Assembly (NCBI GenBank): GCA_918797485.1
Contig: CAKKNE010000001.1
Span: 5,456,001 to 5,520,000 of the forward strand
Length of the DNA stretch: 64,000 nucleotides
Source: Pelagomonas calceolata
Taxonomy: Eukaryota > Sar > Pelagophyceae > Pelagomonadales > Pelagomonadaceae
Direction of reading: 5' to 3'
In this document: piece by piece, positions 26,891 through 37,051 of the stretch
How the letters are laid out: every line of letters starts with the position of its first letter
How positions within the stretch are numbered: position 1 is the stretch's first letter
Notes under the pieces: generated by a model
What the model was told of the DNA's origin: nothing
Seen by the model: the letters and a program-made list of their open reading frames with translations, nothing else
Databases searched by the model: none
Translations under genes and position numbers: made by a program

Positions 26891-28618
26891 ATGGTGACCC
26901 AGGCCGAGCGCATTGCGCGGCAGCGGATTGACGCGTTGAAAATACCAAGGCTCGACGGGATGTCCGTCAGACGCGTGGACAAAATTAACGACACGGAAGC
27001 GGCGTCGATGACAGTCGCGCGCGCGGGACCGGGATGGGACGAACTCCCACTCACCCCACTGATGAACACGGCCCCCGTAACGAAGAACGGGAAACCAGCT
27101 TTGGTGTTCGGCGGCGGCGCGACGTGTGACAACGCCGTCGGGCGACAGATCGAGCGCACGACAAAGGAAGTCTGGGAGGGCGAACCGCTGATCGGAGCAC
27201 GAAAAAAGGGGGGCCCGAAGCCGGTCGTCTGCAACGTATGGCACCTGCAGGGCGGCGGCTTCGTGGCCCCCGCGCCCCGAAGGGGCTCTCCAGCGTTTCT
27301 CACCCACTGGCCGGAAGATCGGCGGAGTAGAGAGTTTGTCATTCACGTTCCCGAGTGGGCGGAACTGCCCATATCCTGGGTTGTGTATGCGTTTTTCGGT
27401 CTGATCGCGTGTGGTTTTCTATGGTTAATTTACATGGTTTCCGATATAAACTCGAACTACCCTAAAGCGATTCCACCAGTAGATGTAAGACCGAACTTAT
27501 TTCAGACCGCCGAGGAAGCACAAAAGTCGATGGCCGAGGAAGTTACGGCCCCCGAACACGTGCCTTTATCTAGTTTTCAAGTCGGCGGCCTCTTGATATT
27601 CTTCTGCGCTGTTATTCTCGAGTTCTGGGTGAGGGAAAATTTTAACACCTCGCTCGATGTATTGGTCAGTGCAATGGCCAGGTGCGCTCTCGCGATGGTC
27701 CGGGCCGTCGCCGAGGGCGTCGCCGCGATAGCATGGCGCGTTATCGAGCCGTTCAAGGCCGTGCTGTCCGCGCGCTGGAGGAGGGGCGCTGACGCCGCCG
27801 CGGTCGCCGCCGCCGACGCCGCCGCGGCCGATCTACTAGCAGACGAGCCCGCGCCGCGCGACGACGCCCGCGCGGGGCTCCGCCGGCGGGCGCCGCGCGG
27901 CCGACGCCGCGAGCGCGCGCGCGGCGCGACGCCGTCCGCGAAGGAACCGGCGCCGGCGGCCGCCGTGCCCGAGTCCAAGCCCGAGACCCCCGCCACGCCC
28001 GAGTCGAAGTCCGAGGCGCCGCCCGCGGCGCCGGAGGCGAAAGGCGAGGAGGAAGAAGAGCCCGTCGCGCAGCCTGTGCCGCGCGGCTACGAGAACGTCG
28101 CGCGCGTGCTCGCGCACCTCGACGAGGCGCGCCTGTTGCCGCTGTTCGAGGCGCGGCAGATCGACGATGCAGTTCTGCCGACGCTCGAGCCCAGCACCCT
28201 CGTCGAGCTCGGCGTCCCGCCGATGGTCTGCCTGGCGCTGTCGGGCGCGGCGGCGAGCGGCAAGGCGAAGAAATTGGAGGCCGACGACCTCCTCGACGGC
28301 GTCGCGAAGCACCAGAGCGTCCTCGAGGAGGCCTTGCGAGAGCACCGCGCCGAGCTCGCGCGGTTGAAGATTTCGAGCGCGAGCGAACTGCCCGAGGATC
28401 TGTGCTGCCCGATCACCACCGAGTTGATGTCGGAGCCGGTCGTGTGCGTCGGAGACGGCAACACGTACGAGCGCGCGGCTATAGAACAGTGGTTCGCGAC
28501 TGGCGCACGGACGTCGCCTACCACCAACGCGCAGCTCGACTCGATCACGCTCGTGCCGAATCTCACGGTCAAGCGACTCATCGCGGCGGAGCTCGAGCGG
28601 CGCGGGCGCACTGTATAA
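26891..28618 (+). CDS. Membrane U-box E3 ubiquitin ligase with SAM-like domain
   Basis: 575 residues. Two hydrophobic segments lie at about 157-180 (SWVVYAFFGLIACGFLWLIY) and 229-247 (VGGLLIFFCAVILEFWV). Basic and Ala/Pro/Glu-rich stretches follow to about 395. A SAM-like helical domain (VARVLAHLDEARLLPLFEA, LVELGVPPMVCL) comes next, then a C-terminal U-box: LPEDLCCPITTELMSEPVVC, DGNTYERAAIEQWF, TSPTTNAQL, LVPNLTVKRLI. U-boxes recruit E2 enzymes without zinc. The layout suggests a membrane-bound E3 with its ligase end in the cytosol. Its stop is 11 bp from that of the convergent neighbour. Confidence 0.88.
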   Translation: MVTQAERIARQRIDALKIPRLDGMSVRRVDKINDTEAASMTVARAGPGWDELPLTPLMNTAPVTKNGKPALVFGGGATCDNAVGRQIERTTKEVWEGEPLIGARKKGGPKPVVCNVWHLQGGGFVAPAPRRGSPAFLTHWPEDRRSREFVIHVPEWAELPISWVVYAFFGLIACGFLWLIYMVSDINSNYPKAIPPVDVRPNLFQTAEEAQKSMAEEVTAPEHVPLSSFQVGGLLIFFCAVILEFWVRENFNTSLDVLVSAMARCALAMVRAVAEGVAAIAWRVIEPFKAVLSARWRRGADAAAVAAADAAAADLLADEPAPRDDARAGLRRRAPRGRRRERARGATPSAKEPAPAAAVPESKPETPATPESKSEAPPAAPEAKGEEEEEPVAQPVPRGYENVARVLAHLDEARLLPLFEARQIDDAVLPTLEPSTLVELGVPPMVCLALSGAAASGKAKKLEADDLLDGVAKHQSVLEEALREHRAELARLKISSASELPEDLCCPITTELMSEPVVCVGDGNTYERAAIEQWFATGARTSPTTNAQLDSITLVPNLTVKRLIAAELERRGRTV

Positions 28619-28629
28619 GAACTAGTGTT

Positions 28630-31600
28630 TTACACCTCCAAATCCCACGGCAGCATCCAGTACCGCCGCGTCGTCCGCGGATGGACTAATGGATTCTTCG
28701 TCGTCCGCATCACGGCGATCGCGAAGTCGCCCGCGTTGTCGATGTCTCCATCATTATCCTCGTCGCCGGCGCTCCTCAACAAAGCCTTGAACTGCTTCTG
28801 GCGCTCTTCCAGCGTATACGCTGCGGGGACCGCCCAATTGAGAATAGCCTCGTACTCGTCGAACGCTAGGCCTTCGTCGTCATCCAAACCTTCAAATTTG
28901 GTAAATGTGCGGGCGAGCATGGTCTCCTGCTGGCTGACGGCGTCCATCAGCGTATCGATGACGACCTCGTGGAACAGATCTAAGTCAACAGGATCGGAAA
29001 CAAAACCCAGGTGCGCGCCGCAGTCGCAGGCCTTGTCCTCCGTTAATGCGAGTAAGTTGTTTACGAGCTCCAGTAGTTGTTGAGGTGTCAACCACGACGC
29101 CAGCAGAGGGCAGTCATACGTTCTAGGTTGTTTCAGGTTGCACGACTTGGCCATGCCCACCAAAGCGTGCACTGCTTGTCTACACGAACACTTCAGTTCG
29201 CCGTCGGGATGCGATTTCAAAATTTCGCCGACGCCCTTGATCGCACCCTTGGGAATGATGTGCAACAACGAGTGGAGAAAAATATCTCCTAGGTCGCGCA
29301 CATAGTCGTGTTCTCGACCGGGCCACACGCCGCACAATTTCGCAAAGTTCCGCACTCTACGAGACGATTCGGCCCAGTGCATCACAGAACCAATAAACTG
29401 CCTCAATCGCGCCTTGGCGATGTTCTTCACCCCGTAGTGGTCGACCATGTAGGTCATTAAGAATGATGCCAAAGGCTTCGTCTCGCGTTCTTCGATGCTG
29501 GACTTCTTGCCCGACAATTCCGACGTATCTTTTTCCAACTTCTTCTCGTAGATGTCGCCGAGCATCGGAATCAAATGCTTCAGGTCGACGCGCTTCATGT
29601 CGCCCATGCCCTTCGAGTGCTTCTTGGGCGAGCCGCGCTTCTTTGCGTGGCCGCCGTGTTTCGAGTCTTTGGAGTGCTTGTGGCCTCCTCCGTGGTGGTC
29701 GTCACCGTCGTGGTCGCCGCCCTTGGAGTGCGCCCCGTGCTCCGACGAACCCGGGCGGCCCCCGTGTTTCCCGCCCTCAGAGTGCGGTCGGCTCCCGTGG
29801 TGGTCGTCGCCCTCCTCATCGTGTTCGCCGTCCTCGTGATCATCCTCGTGATCATGCTCGTCGTCGTGGTCGTCTTTGTGCTCCTCCTCCCCGGCGCCCG
29901 CCTCGAGCTTCCCCGAGAAGGACTTCGTCCTCTTCATCAAGTGGCCGAGGGGCCCGCCCTTGGAACTCTTCACAATTTGCTGGACGTGTTCTTCCCTATG
30001 ATGCGCGTGGGCGTCGGGCTTCGCTGGTGAACTAGAGAAGGCGGCGTCGTCCGTTTGCGTACTATCGTCCGCAAAGTCGAGGTGGGCGTGCTCTTCGAGG
30101 TGCTCGTGGTGTTCCACACCTGAGGCCATGGGCACGACGACGACGTGGTCCTTCTCTATAATTTCCGTTTCGTGGATCACCTTCTCCGGTTGATTGACGT
30201 GCAGGACCATCGGTCTTGGTAGAGAAGCCGCGCGCCGCCTCACGTCGTTGCGCATCTTCTGGAGCTTCTGGAGTTCCCTTCGTATGCGATCGTTCTCGGA
30301 CTTCAAGGCACTACACCGCTTCTCCAACTGGATAGTCTTGGGGTCGGCGACGACCGCGTGCCTGACACCTCGCAGCTGGTCCCAGTCCCACGCGTCGATG
30401 TGGACACCTTCACATTCCTTGGCTCGTCGCAGCTCCTCGGCCTGCTCTGGCTGTTTCGTGGCGTTTTGGAGGATGATCCACTCCTTGTCCGTGAACGTGA
30501 CACCTTTCTGAGACATCTCCTCCCGCTTGGAATCTGGGACCTGAGATGGCTCCATGCCTCGTAGTTTATCCCAGTCGCCCGCGCTGAATGAAAACCCCTT
30601 CGCGGCGTAGTCTCTCCGCAATTCTTCAGCGGCCCGCGCACCGTCCGCGCCGGACCCCGTCGCGCCCCGGATCGTATTCCAATCACCTTCTGAGAACCGC
30701 ACGCCCTTGTGTTCCAGCGTGTGGCGCATGTCCTCCGCGACGGCCTCCGGCGACTTGTGGAGGATGATCATCGGTTTTAGACCTCGCAGCACGTCCCACG
30801 TATGTGCCGTTACGGGTGCCCCTTTATCTTGTAATTCTTTCCGGATGACCTCGGCGTTTTTCGCTTCGATCTTGTCTCCCTCACCGCTTTGGCATAGTGT
30901 AGCAAAGTCCTCATCACTGATAGCGAAGCCGGCCTCTTTTAACCTTTTACGTTCTTGTAACGCCGCGTCCCTATTCGTCATGCGACAGCCGCCGCCGCTT
31001 TGAGATTCCCCAAAACCTCGCAACACGTCCCAGTCATAACTATGGACCTCGCCGCACTGGGGCCGCACCTCTTCCGCTGCTTCGGCCGCCATCTCGGGAT
31101 AGCCATGCGTCCCACCAGCCACCTCGGAAATGGTCTCCCAGGGCGCGTCGGGGATGCTCAGCTCTTGTCTAAGTATTTCGGCGGCGTCCTGCGCCTCCTT
31201 GAGATCGAACGAATGTTGTACCATGGGCGTGGGCGAGGCCTGCCTCTGAACACTGGTACCTGTCTGAGGCCTTCCCATTGTAGTTCGCTCATCCAACCCT
31301 TGGTCCCCAAAGTCAGCACCCCACAAGGCGTTCCACTCCCGATCCCCGAATGAATCACCTTGCGCCGCGTACAACGCTCGCAACTCACCAGGATTGACAG
31401 ATTGCGAAGATTCGTGGTGTACCTCGACAGATATCTGGGAAGAAGAATCCACATGCTCGTGGACCTCGGTGTGGCCCGAATCCAGCTTCCGCACGCAGCG
31501 ATGCAACGCGCCCCGCATCTCCTCCACTGAGCCCTTCTTCATGCATTTCACCACATTAACCTTCATGTGCTTCAGGTCTTCCACGACCTCTTGGTGTTGA

Positions 31601-32859
31601 TGCTCCAAGTCGTGGAACTGCATCGTCACCTTTTTTAACAGATGTCTGAGGTCACCTTCATCGACGTGTTCCAGTTCCAAGGCATGCGTCGCTTTCTCAC
31701 AGGCCTTCTCCGCCTTTTGCCGCATTTTTCTTTCCTTCTGGAGTTCTTTCAGCGTAGATTCGTACTTGAGCGACGCCTCGGCCTCGATAGCTTCTAGGTG
31801 GTCTATGGTCTTCTGATGTTCGTTACAAAACGCGCCCTCGGGCGGCACCCAGCCTAGCCTCCAATTGAGGTCGAGCGCGAACTTGTCCGCCCTCGCATAC
31901 CTCTGCAAGATGTGGAGCATCTCCTTGCCCATCATGTCCGGGTTCATATGTAGTAGAGCTTCCCCAAGGCGCTCCATGTGCATCCTCGGCGTTCGTGTCA
32001 ATTTGTGGGAGAAGCAGTACGTACAACGTTCGCAGTCCGTGAAATGGCACGCCGTACAATACGGTCGCGAGTAGTCGCCGTGCTGGGGCACCTGCCAGTG
32101 CGTTAACTGGTATTCGCTCTTGTCGTCGTCTGGTAACTGAGCGGGGGGTTTATTCAAGTAAATAGAATCCTCGGGGAAGGTGGTGAACGCCGAGACCGTC
32201 GACTGGTCGTCCACAGCAAATCTCGAACCCGTACCGCTCAGACCAGTCCTGTATGATCGAGATGCTCCGATCTCGGACGTAAAAGATAATAGGTCGGAGG
32301 GGAACTGCGAGGCCGTCGTCATGGGCGACAGAGCTGATGTTGCTGAAGCGACCGTCGCGTCGTCAGCCTGCTTGACCGGCGAGACCACTGGGTATTGGCC
32401 AGGACCCTTGTGCAAGCCTCGCAGATAAGATTTCGTGGGAACGTCCTGGGCCACGCGCACACCTTCCGACGTCCTCAACCTCGGATGGGACTTATGAGCG
32501 ATCCTTTTAAAATTCATGGACGTCTCGTAGCCGTGGCCGACGCCCCTCTGTGCTACGGAAGACGTCCGCGGCCGCGGGCCCCTCCTACTGCGCGCGGGAG
32601 TAAAGCCCCTCCTCTGATCCAGCGTGGGCATGAACGGTCTCAAAGGTGAGCGCGGGTCCACGAGCATGGCGTTGACCCTCGAGTCCTTCTGGCGGTACGC
32701 GTCGTCGACGTGCCAGAGGACCTCGTCCGACAGAGAACCTACCCTACGTTCCTCGAAGTTCTGGGGCGGGCGTCTCCTCGCTTCTCGTCGGTGCAGCGCG
32801 TCGTACAGATTCGTCTGCTGCGGCCGCGACCGCGCCTGGTGCTCCCTGGGCCGGCCCAT
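28630..32859 (-). CDS. Large repeat protein with W-D-x-L-R-G repeats and His/Asp-rich region
   Basis: 1409 residues, no intron. About 265-285 holds YCTACHFTDCERCTYC, a likely zinc site. A coiled coil runs at about 355-430. From about 480 to 850 a ~40-residue unit recurs: a charged helix, then a Trp motif such as YDWDVLRG, HTWDVLRG, GDWNTIRG, GDWDKLRG and WDWDQLRG; about nine copies, some eroded. About 920-1090 is rich in His, Asp, Lys and Gly. A helical domain follows, and near the end are two EF-like loops (GLDDDEGLAFDEYEA and DEDNDGDIDNAGDF). I do not recognise the protein; a cytoskeletal or flagellar scaffold is one possibility. Confidence 0.85.
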   Translation of the reverse strand: MGRPREHQARSRPQQTNLYDALHRREARRRPPQNFEERRVGSLSDEVLWHVDDAYRQKDSRVNAMLVDPRSPLRPFMPTLDQRRGFTPARSRRGPRPRTSSVAQRGVGHGYETSMNFKRIAHKSHPRLRTSEGVRVAQDVPTKSYLRGLHKGPGQYPVVSPVKQADDATVASATSALSPMTTASQFPSDLLSFTSEIGASRSYRTGLSGTGSRFAVDDQSTVSAFTTFPEDSIYLNKPPAQLPDDDKSEYQLTHWQVPQHGDYSRPYCTACHFTDCERCTYCFSHKLTRTPRMHMERLGEALLHMNPDMMGKEMLHILQRYARADKFALDLNWRLGWVPPEGAFCNEHQKTIDHLEAIEAEASLKYESTLKELQKERKMRQKAEKACEKATHALELEHVDEGDLRHLLKKVTMQFHDLEHQHQEVVEDLKHMKVNVVKCMKKGSVEEMRGALHRCVRKLDSGHTEVHEHVDSSSQISVEVHHESSQSVNPGELRALYAAQGDSFGDREWNALWGADFGDQGLDERTTMGRPQTGTSVQRQASPTPMVQHSFDLKEAQDAAEILRQELSIPDAPWETISEVAGGTHGYPEMAAEAAEEVRPQCGEVHSYDWDVLRGFGESQSGGGCRMTNRDAALQERKRLKEAGFAISDEDFATLCQSGEGDKIEAKNAEVIRKELQDKGAPVTAHTWDVLRGLKPMIILHKSPEAVAEDMRHTLEHKGVRFSEGDWNTIRGATGSGADGARAAEELRRDYAAKGFSFSAGDWDKLRGMEPSQVPDSKREEMSQKGVTFTDKEWIILQNATKQPEQAEELRRAKECEGVHIDAWDWDQLRGVRHAVVADPKTIQLEKRCSALKSENDRIRRELQKLQKMRNDVRRRAASLPRPMVLHVNQPEKVIHETEIIEKDHVVVVPMASGVEHHEHLEEHAHLDFADDSTQTDDAAFSSSPAKPDAHAHHREEHVQQIVKSSKGGPLGHLMKRTKSFSGKLEAGAGEEEHKDDHDDEHDHEDDHEDGEHDEEGDDHHGSRPHSEGGKHGGRPGSSEHGAHSKGGDHDGDDHHGGGHKHSKDSKHGGHAKKRGSPKKHSKGMGDMKRVDLKHLIPMLGDIYEKKLEKDTSELSGKKSSIEERETKPLASFLMTYMVDHYGVKNIAKARLRQFIGSVMHWAESSRRVRNFAKLCGVWPGREHDYVRDLGDIFLHSLLHIIPKGAIKGVGEILKSHPDGELKCSCRQAVHALVGMAKSCNLKQPRTYDCPLLASWLTPQQLLELVNNLLALTEDKACDCGAHLGFVSDPVDLDLFHEVVIDTLMDAVSQQETMLARTFTKFEGLDDDEGLAFDEYEAILNWAVPAAYTLEERQKQFKALLRSAGDEDNDGDIDNAGDFAIAVMRTTKNPLVHPRTTRRYWMLPWDLEV

Positions 32860-33316
32860 TGGTGTCGAGGGCAGCCCTTTGCGTGGCAGCCACTACTGTT
32901 GGGCAGCCCTTCTCAATAAGGTCGCTGGTAGCTCCTCGACGCCCCAATGAGGACGCTGGGCCCGCCGCTCCTCGCGCCTTTTACAGAGAGCGGATAGCGC
33001 TGCTGCGGTTTCATGGAACGGATGGGTTCCCGCGACGCGTCCGGAGCTAAAATACGCCCCCCCGGACTCCTCTGGTGGCTCCAAGGACGCCTTTTTTGGG
33101 CGCTTGCTAATTGCGTCTGATATTCGGGTTCAAAGTTTGTGCGCCGCGGTCGTTTTGTGCTCGAGCCGCGCGGCTCCGGGCGAGGGCTGCCTAATTGCAG
33201 TCGATAACGGTGCTGCCGTGGTGCCAGGTGCAGTCTCGGGCCGCGGCGGCTGCACCTGCCCCATAGGGCAAGCCCATTGGCAACAGCGGTGCAGCACCAA
33301 GCAATCACCACGCGTA
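32860..33316. other. Divergent intergenic region, repeat protein/GAF protein
   Basis: The downstream frame is open from 33104, but the first ATG is at 33317, so 33104-33316 is treated as leader. No shared promoter element and no other gene are seen. Confidence 0.45.
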
Positions 33317-36300
33317 ATGAAGGCGGAAATCTGGGCCGAGGTGGGAGACGCGGTGGCCGGCGGCGGCCCAACCCCCAAACTCGAGGCTGCTTTGGGCAAC
33401 ATCTTAGCTGGGAGGAGCAACCACTTCCCGCGGCCGCCTCCGCAAAAGCGCGCACCGAGCGACACTTCCTCGGACGCATCGTCGCTCCAAAGCAAGGAGA
33501 ACCGGTCGCCGCGCCGCCGCTTAAGACGCGATTTGTTACCGAGCGACTCTGATGTCTCGGAGCCGCCGACGCCCACAACAAAGCCGGCGAGCGACTTCTT
33601 CAGACGAGCCGCGCGGCGCGCCTACGCTCCCAAGGAGGACCCGCGTTTACAATTGAGGCGGGCCCTCGTCGACGCTCTACTCAAATGCGCGGACGCCACG
33701 GCGGCGGCACAACTCGTCCGAAACGACGGGCCCGCGGCGCTGAACTGCGAGCGGGCCGAGCTTTGGGTCGCGAAGGCCTCGACGAACGAGGAGCACTGGA
33801 GCTGCGACGACGACAAGGCCCTGGCCGAGGCGGCGGCTGTTTCTTGTGAAGCGCGGCAGGGCTCTTCGGATAGGCGCGCGTGGCCCGTGGCGATCGACCA
33901 GGAAGTTGTCGGAGTGTTGGAAATCAGAGGCGCGCCCTGGCCCTTCGATCCAACTGAAGGTGTTGAATTAGCCGAGGCGTGCGCCGCGCCGCTCCGGCGG
34001 TCCGCAGAGGCGGTCGCGCACGCGCGCGAGGTTGAGACATATGAGCGGCGCGTCGAGGAACTCCAGGACAAGGGCCGCGAGCGGAAGCAGCGCCTCGCGG
34101 ACGCGCTGCGGGCGGGCGAGCGCGAGCGCGAGCGGCGTGGTGAGGTCGAGGACGCGCTCCGCGCGGCGACCGCGGCGACGGACGCGCTCCGGGCGGATTT
34201 CCGACGATCATTGAGCTGTCAGAACGACGCCGCGGACTGGGCGGCCGCGCGCAAGGACGCCGCGGGCGCCCGGGCCGTCGCGGACGCGGCGCGGGCGGTT
34301 CTGAGGGCGAAAAGCGACGCGGCGGCGGTGTCGACGGCGTCGAGGGACGATCGCGAGGCGGCGCTGCGCGCCGCGACGCGCGCGATGCGGGCGGCGCAAG
34401 ATCGACAGGATGCCACGAAAGATGCTGCGCTCCGGACGACGCTGGCCGCGCTCGCGGCGGACGGCCGCGCCGCGTTGGAGGCCCGCGACGCCGCCGAGGA
34501 CGCGCGGGCCCGGGCCGAGCACGAGAAAACACGCGCCGAAGAGAAATATCAAAGGGCCGAAGAAATGTTAAGGAACGTCGAGCGCGACGCGGACGCGCGG
34601 ATTTCAGAAATGGAGCGCGCCTGCGAGGACCGCGTCCGGTCTGCGCGCGACGCGCAGCGGGCGCAGCACGCCGCGGGCGCCGCCGCCGCGCGGGAGGTCG
34701 TGGAATTGCGGCGGTTGCTCGACGAGGAGCGACTCATACGACGCGACGAGGCGGCGTGGCGCGCCGCGGGCGAGGAACGGTTGCGGCAGCGGCGCCTCGT
34801 CGCCGTGGCGACGGCCATGCGCCGGGCCCACGGCCGGTGGCGCCGCGAGCGGCTGCAGGAGGCCCTCGCGGTGTGGATCGAGGACATCACCATAACGGCG
34901 CGCGTCGCGGCAATTGCACAACGCGTCGCGCTCCGCGTCCACGGCGCGCCGCCGAACTGGTGGACGCCCGCCGTTGAGAATGCTGCGCGCCAGCTCGCCC
35001 GGCGCGTCGACGCCGCCGAGGCGGGGGCGGCCGCGTCGCGGGCCGCGGGCGCGCTCGCCGCGGAGGAGACGCGCCGGGAACGGAGCTGCGGCGGCGCCGT
35101 CGCTTTAGCTGCGCAAAAGGCCGCCGAGCGCGCGTCACGACTCTTCGCGGCCGCGGCGACGGGCGACGAGGCGGCACTTGTAAAGGCGGTCCGCGACGGC
35201 GCCGCGGCCATCGCGGCGAGCGACGCCGAGGTGACGTTGTTTGGAGGCGCCCAGTGCGGCACGGTTTCAAGAAGGGAGACGTCGCTCCAGATCCCCGCAG
35301 ATCATGGGCCGCTCGGCCTCGTGGCGACGGGTGTGTTGGATGCGGCGGGGCGCGCCGAGCTCGAGGCCTGGTGTTTACTGACGGGGCGCGCCCTCGAGCA
35401 GGCGCGCGCGCTGCAAGCGGCCGCAAAATCTCTGAGAGAGGCCTCGGCGAACGCGGCCCGGGCCGTGCGGGCGGCGGACGCCACGGCCCTCGAGGCCGTC
35501 GACGGCGCGCGACGCGCGGGGGGCGTGCTCGACGCCGTCGCCGCGGGCGGCGACGTCGAGGAGCTCGTGGCGGCGGCGCTCGACGACGGCGGCGCCGACG
35601 AGATCCGGGCGCGCGTCGTCGTCCCGACGGCGGGGTCCTGGGAGTTTGCGGTCTGCGATCGAACGCCCGTCGGCGGGGTCGAGGCGCACGGGAGCGCCTG
35701 GTGCGCCCCCGTGCGGAACGGCTGTCTGGTCGTGCACGCGGCGCGCCCGCGGCCGGAGCACTACGCGGCCCTCGTCGCCAAGTGCGCGGCGATCGCGTCC
35801 AGGACGCGGTCCAAGCCCGCGCCGCGCCGCGCGCGGCTCCGGACTTTGTTAAGGCGAGCGGCGACGTTAACGCAACGGCGCGCGTGGGCGCGGTGGCGGT
35901 CCCACGTGGACCTGTCCACGCGTGGCGAGCTCGCCGCGAGCGAGGCGCGGGGCGTGGAACTGGGCCTCGCCGCCGACGCGGCGCACCGCGCGTGCGGGGC
36001 GCTCGCGCGGGCCTGCGACCAGCGGCGCCTTGCCCACGCGTTCGCTTCCGTCGAGCACTGCGCGCGGCGGTGCGCCTCCGCGGCCGCGGTGGCGGCCGGC
36101 GCCGCCGCATGCGCTCGGTTGGGACAGAAGGCGCGCGCCTGGCGCTCTGTTGCGAAGGACGGGCGCGCGCGGACGAAGGAGGCGCTGGGCGACCTGGAAA
36201 TGCTCAAGACCCAGCTCGAGGAGGCGCGGGCCGCCGAGGCGCGGGCCGCTACTTTAGCCGTCCGCGCGCGGGAGCTGGAGGCGGACCGCCGGAAGTTGCG

Positions 36301-36787
36301 GGACGAGATCGCCACCAGAGACGCGGCGCAGCGTCTCGGGCGCCTCGAGCTGCGAGACGAGATTGCCACCAGAGACGCGGCGCACCGCGTTGGGCGCCTC
36401 GAGCGCGAGCGGCGACCCTCGGTCTCGCCGCTGAGCCCGGCGACGGCGCGGCGCCGATCGCCGTCCCCCCGAGGGTTTAGAAGCGTCGCGTTCGCCGAAG
36501 CAACGCCGCCGCCGCGGGCGAGCCTGACGCCGTCCGACGAGTCGCTCTCGAGCGCGGCCCAGGACCGGCGCGACGCCCTGGCGCTCCGCGCGGCTGAGCT
36601 CGAGGCCCGCCAGCGCGGCGTCCGCGACGCGCTCGCCACGCACCGGTCGCGGACGCCTACGCCGACGACCACGACGTCTTCTTCGTCGTCCGACTCGCTC
36701 GTCTCGCGGACGTTGCGGGTGCTGCGGGACCAGCTGTCTCCCGAGCGGCCTGATTCTTCTTCTTCTTCTCCGGTGGAGGAGGCATAA
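33317..36787 (+). CDS. Coiled-coil protein with three GAF-like domains
   Basis: 1156 residues from the first ATG. A basic, Ser-rich head is followed by a GAF-like domain at about 110-238 (AELWVAKAS...WPVAIDQEVVGVLEIRG), a long Ala/Arg/Glu coiled coil to about 590, a second GAF-like domain at about 600-708 (AEVTLFGGAQC...GPLGLVATG), and a third at about 735-828 (ARVVVPTAGSWEFAVCDRT...NGCLVVHA). More coiled coil and a Ser/Pro tail finish it. Near the end RDEIATRDAA is duplicated in tandem. Long coiled coils with GAF modules suggest a centrosomal, flagellar or signalling scaffold; ligands are unknown. The sequence is extremely GC-rich. Confidence 0.8.
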   Translation: MKAEIWAEVGDAVAGGGPTPKLEAALGNILAGRSNHFPRPPPQKRAPSDTSSDASSLQSKENRSPRRRLRRDLLPSDSDVSEPPTPTTKPASDFFRRAARRAYAPKEDPRLQLRRALVDALLKCADATAAAQLVRNDGPAALNCERAELWVAKASTNEEHWSCDDDKALAEAAAVSCEARQGSSDRRAWPVAIDQEVVGVLEIRGAPWPFDPTEGVELAEACAAPLRRSAEAVAHAREVETYERRVEELQDKGRERKQRLADALRAGERERERRGEVEDALRAATAATDALRADFRRSLSCQNDAADWAAARKDAAGARAVADAARAVLRAKSDAAAVSTASRDDREAALRAATRAMRAAQDRQDATKDAALRTTLAALAADGRAALEARDAAEDARARAEHEKTRAEEKYQRAEEMLRNVERDADARISEMERACEDRVRSARDAQRAQHAAGAAAAREVVELRRLLDEERLIRRDEAAWRAAGEERLRQRRLVAVATAMRRAHGRWRRERLQEALAVWIEDITITARVAAIAQRVALRVHGAPPNWWTPAVENAARQLARRVDAAEAGAAASRAAGALAAEETRRERSCGGAVALAAQKAAERASRLFAAAATGDEAALVKAVRDGAAAIAASDAEVTLFGGAQCGTVSRRETSLQIPADHGPLGLVATGVLDAAGRAELEAWCLLTGRALEQARALQAAAKSLREASANAARAVRAADATALEAVDGARRAGGVLDAVAAGGDVEELVAAALDDGGADEIRARVVVPTAGSWEFAVCDRTPVGGVEAHGSAWCAPVRNGCLVVHAARPRPEHYAALVAKCAAIASRTRSKPAPRRARLRTLLRRAATLTQRRAWARWRSHVDLSTRGELAASEARGVELGLAADAAHRACGALARACDQRRLAHAFASVEHCARRCASAAAVAAGAAACARLGQKARAWRSVAKDGRARTKEALGDLEMLKTQLEEARAAEARAATLAVRARELEADRRKLRDEIATRDAAQRLGRLELRDEIATRDAAHRVGRLERERRPSVSPLSPATARRRSPSPRGFRSVAFAEATPPPRASLTPSDESLSSAAQDRRDALALRAAELEARQRGVRDALATHRSRTPTPTTTTSSSSSDSLVSRTLRVLRDQLSPERPDSSSSSPVEEA

Positions 36788-36808
36788 GTTAGTAGTTTGT
36801 TGATTTTT

Positions 36809-36826
36809 CTAGTGTGTCACGCTAGC
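36809..36826 (-). promoter_or_regulatory. Shared promoter element, variant copy 5
   Basis: On the minus strand: GCTAGCG then TGACACACTAG. It is the same variant as the copies at 42734 and 55554, and 225 bp before the bestrophin start. Confidence 0.5.
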
Positions 36827-37051
36827 TCGATGGAAACTAAAAAGCAAAGAGCAGCCGTCCTCGGCCAGACCCAAATACGCGACTGCAATCGATCGAATTG
36901 AGTCTACATTTGTGGTGCGCGACCAGCATCATCATTGCCACCGCTGGTGCTGTCCTGGGCCCGTGACATTACACAGCACACGAGTACAGACCCAAAGAGC
37001 ACCAGCCACTGCCGGGCGCGACTTGGGACGCGCGCGCACAAACGCAGCAGC

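Noticed and set aside
35254-36480. 408-codon plus ORF inside the GAF/coiled-coil gene
   Set aside because: It is Arg/Gly-rich out-of-frame reading of an Ala-rich coiled coil, with no domain.
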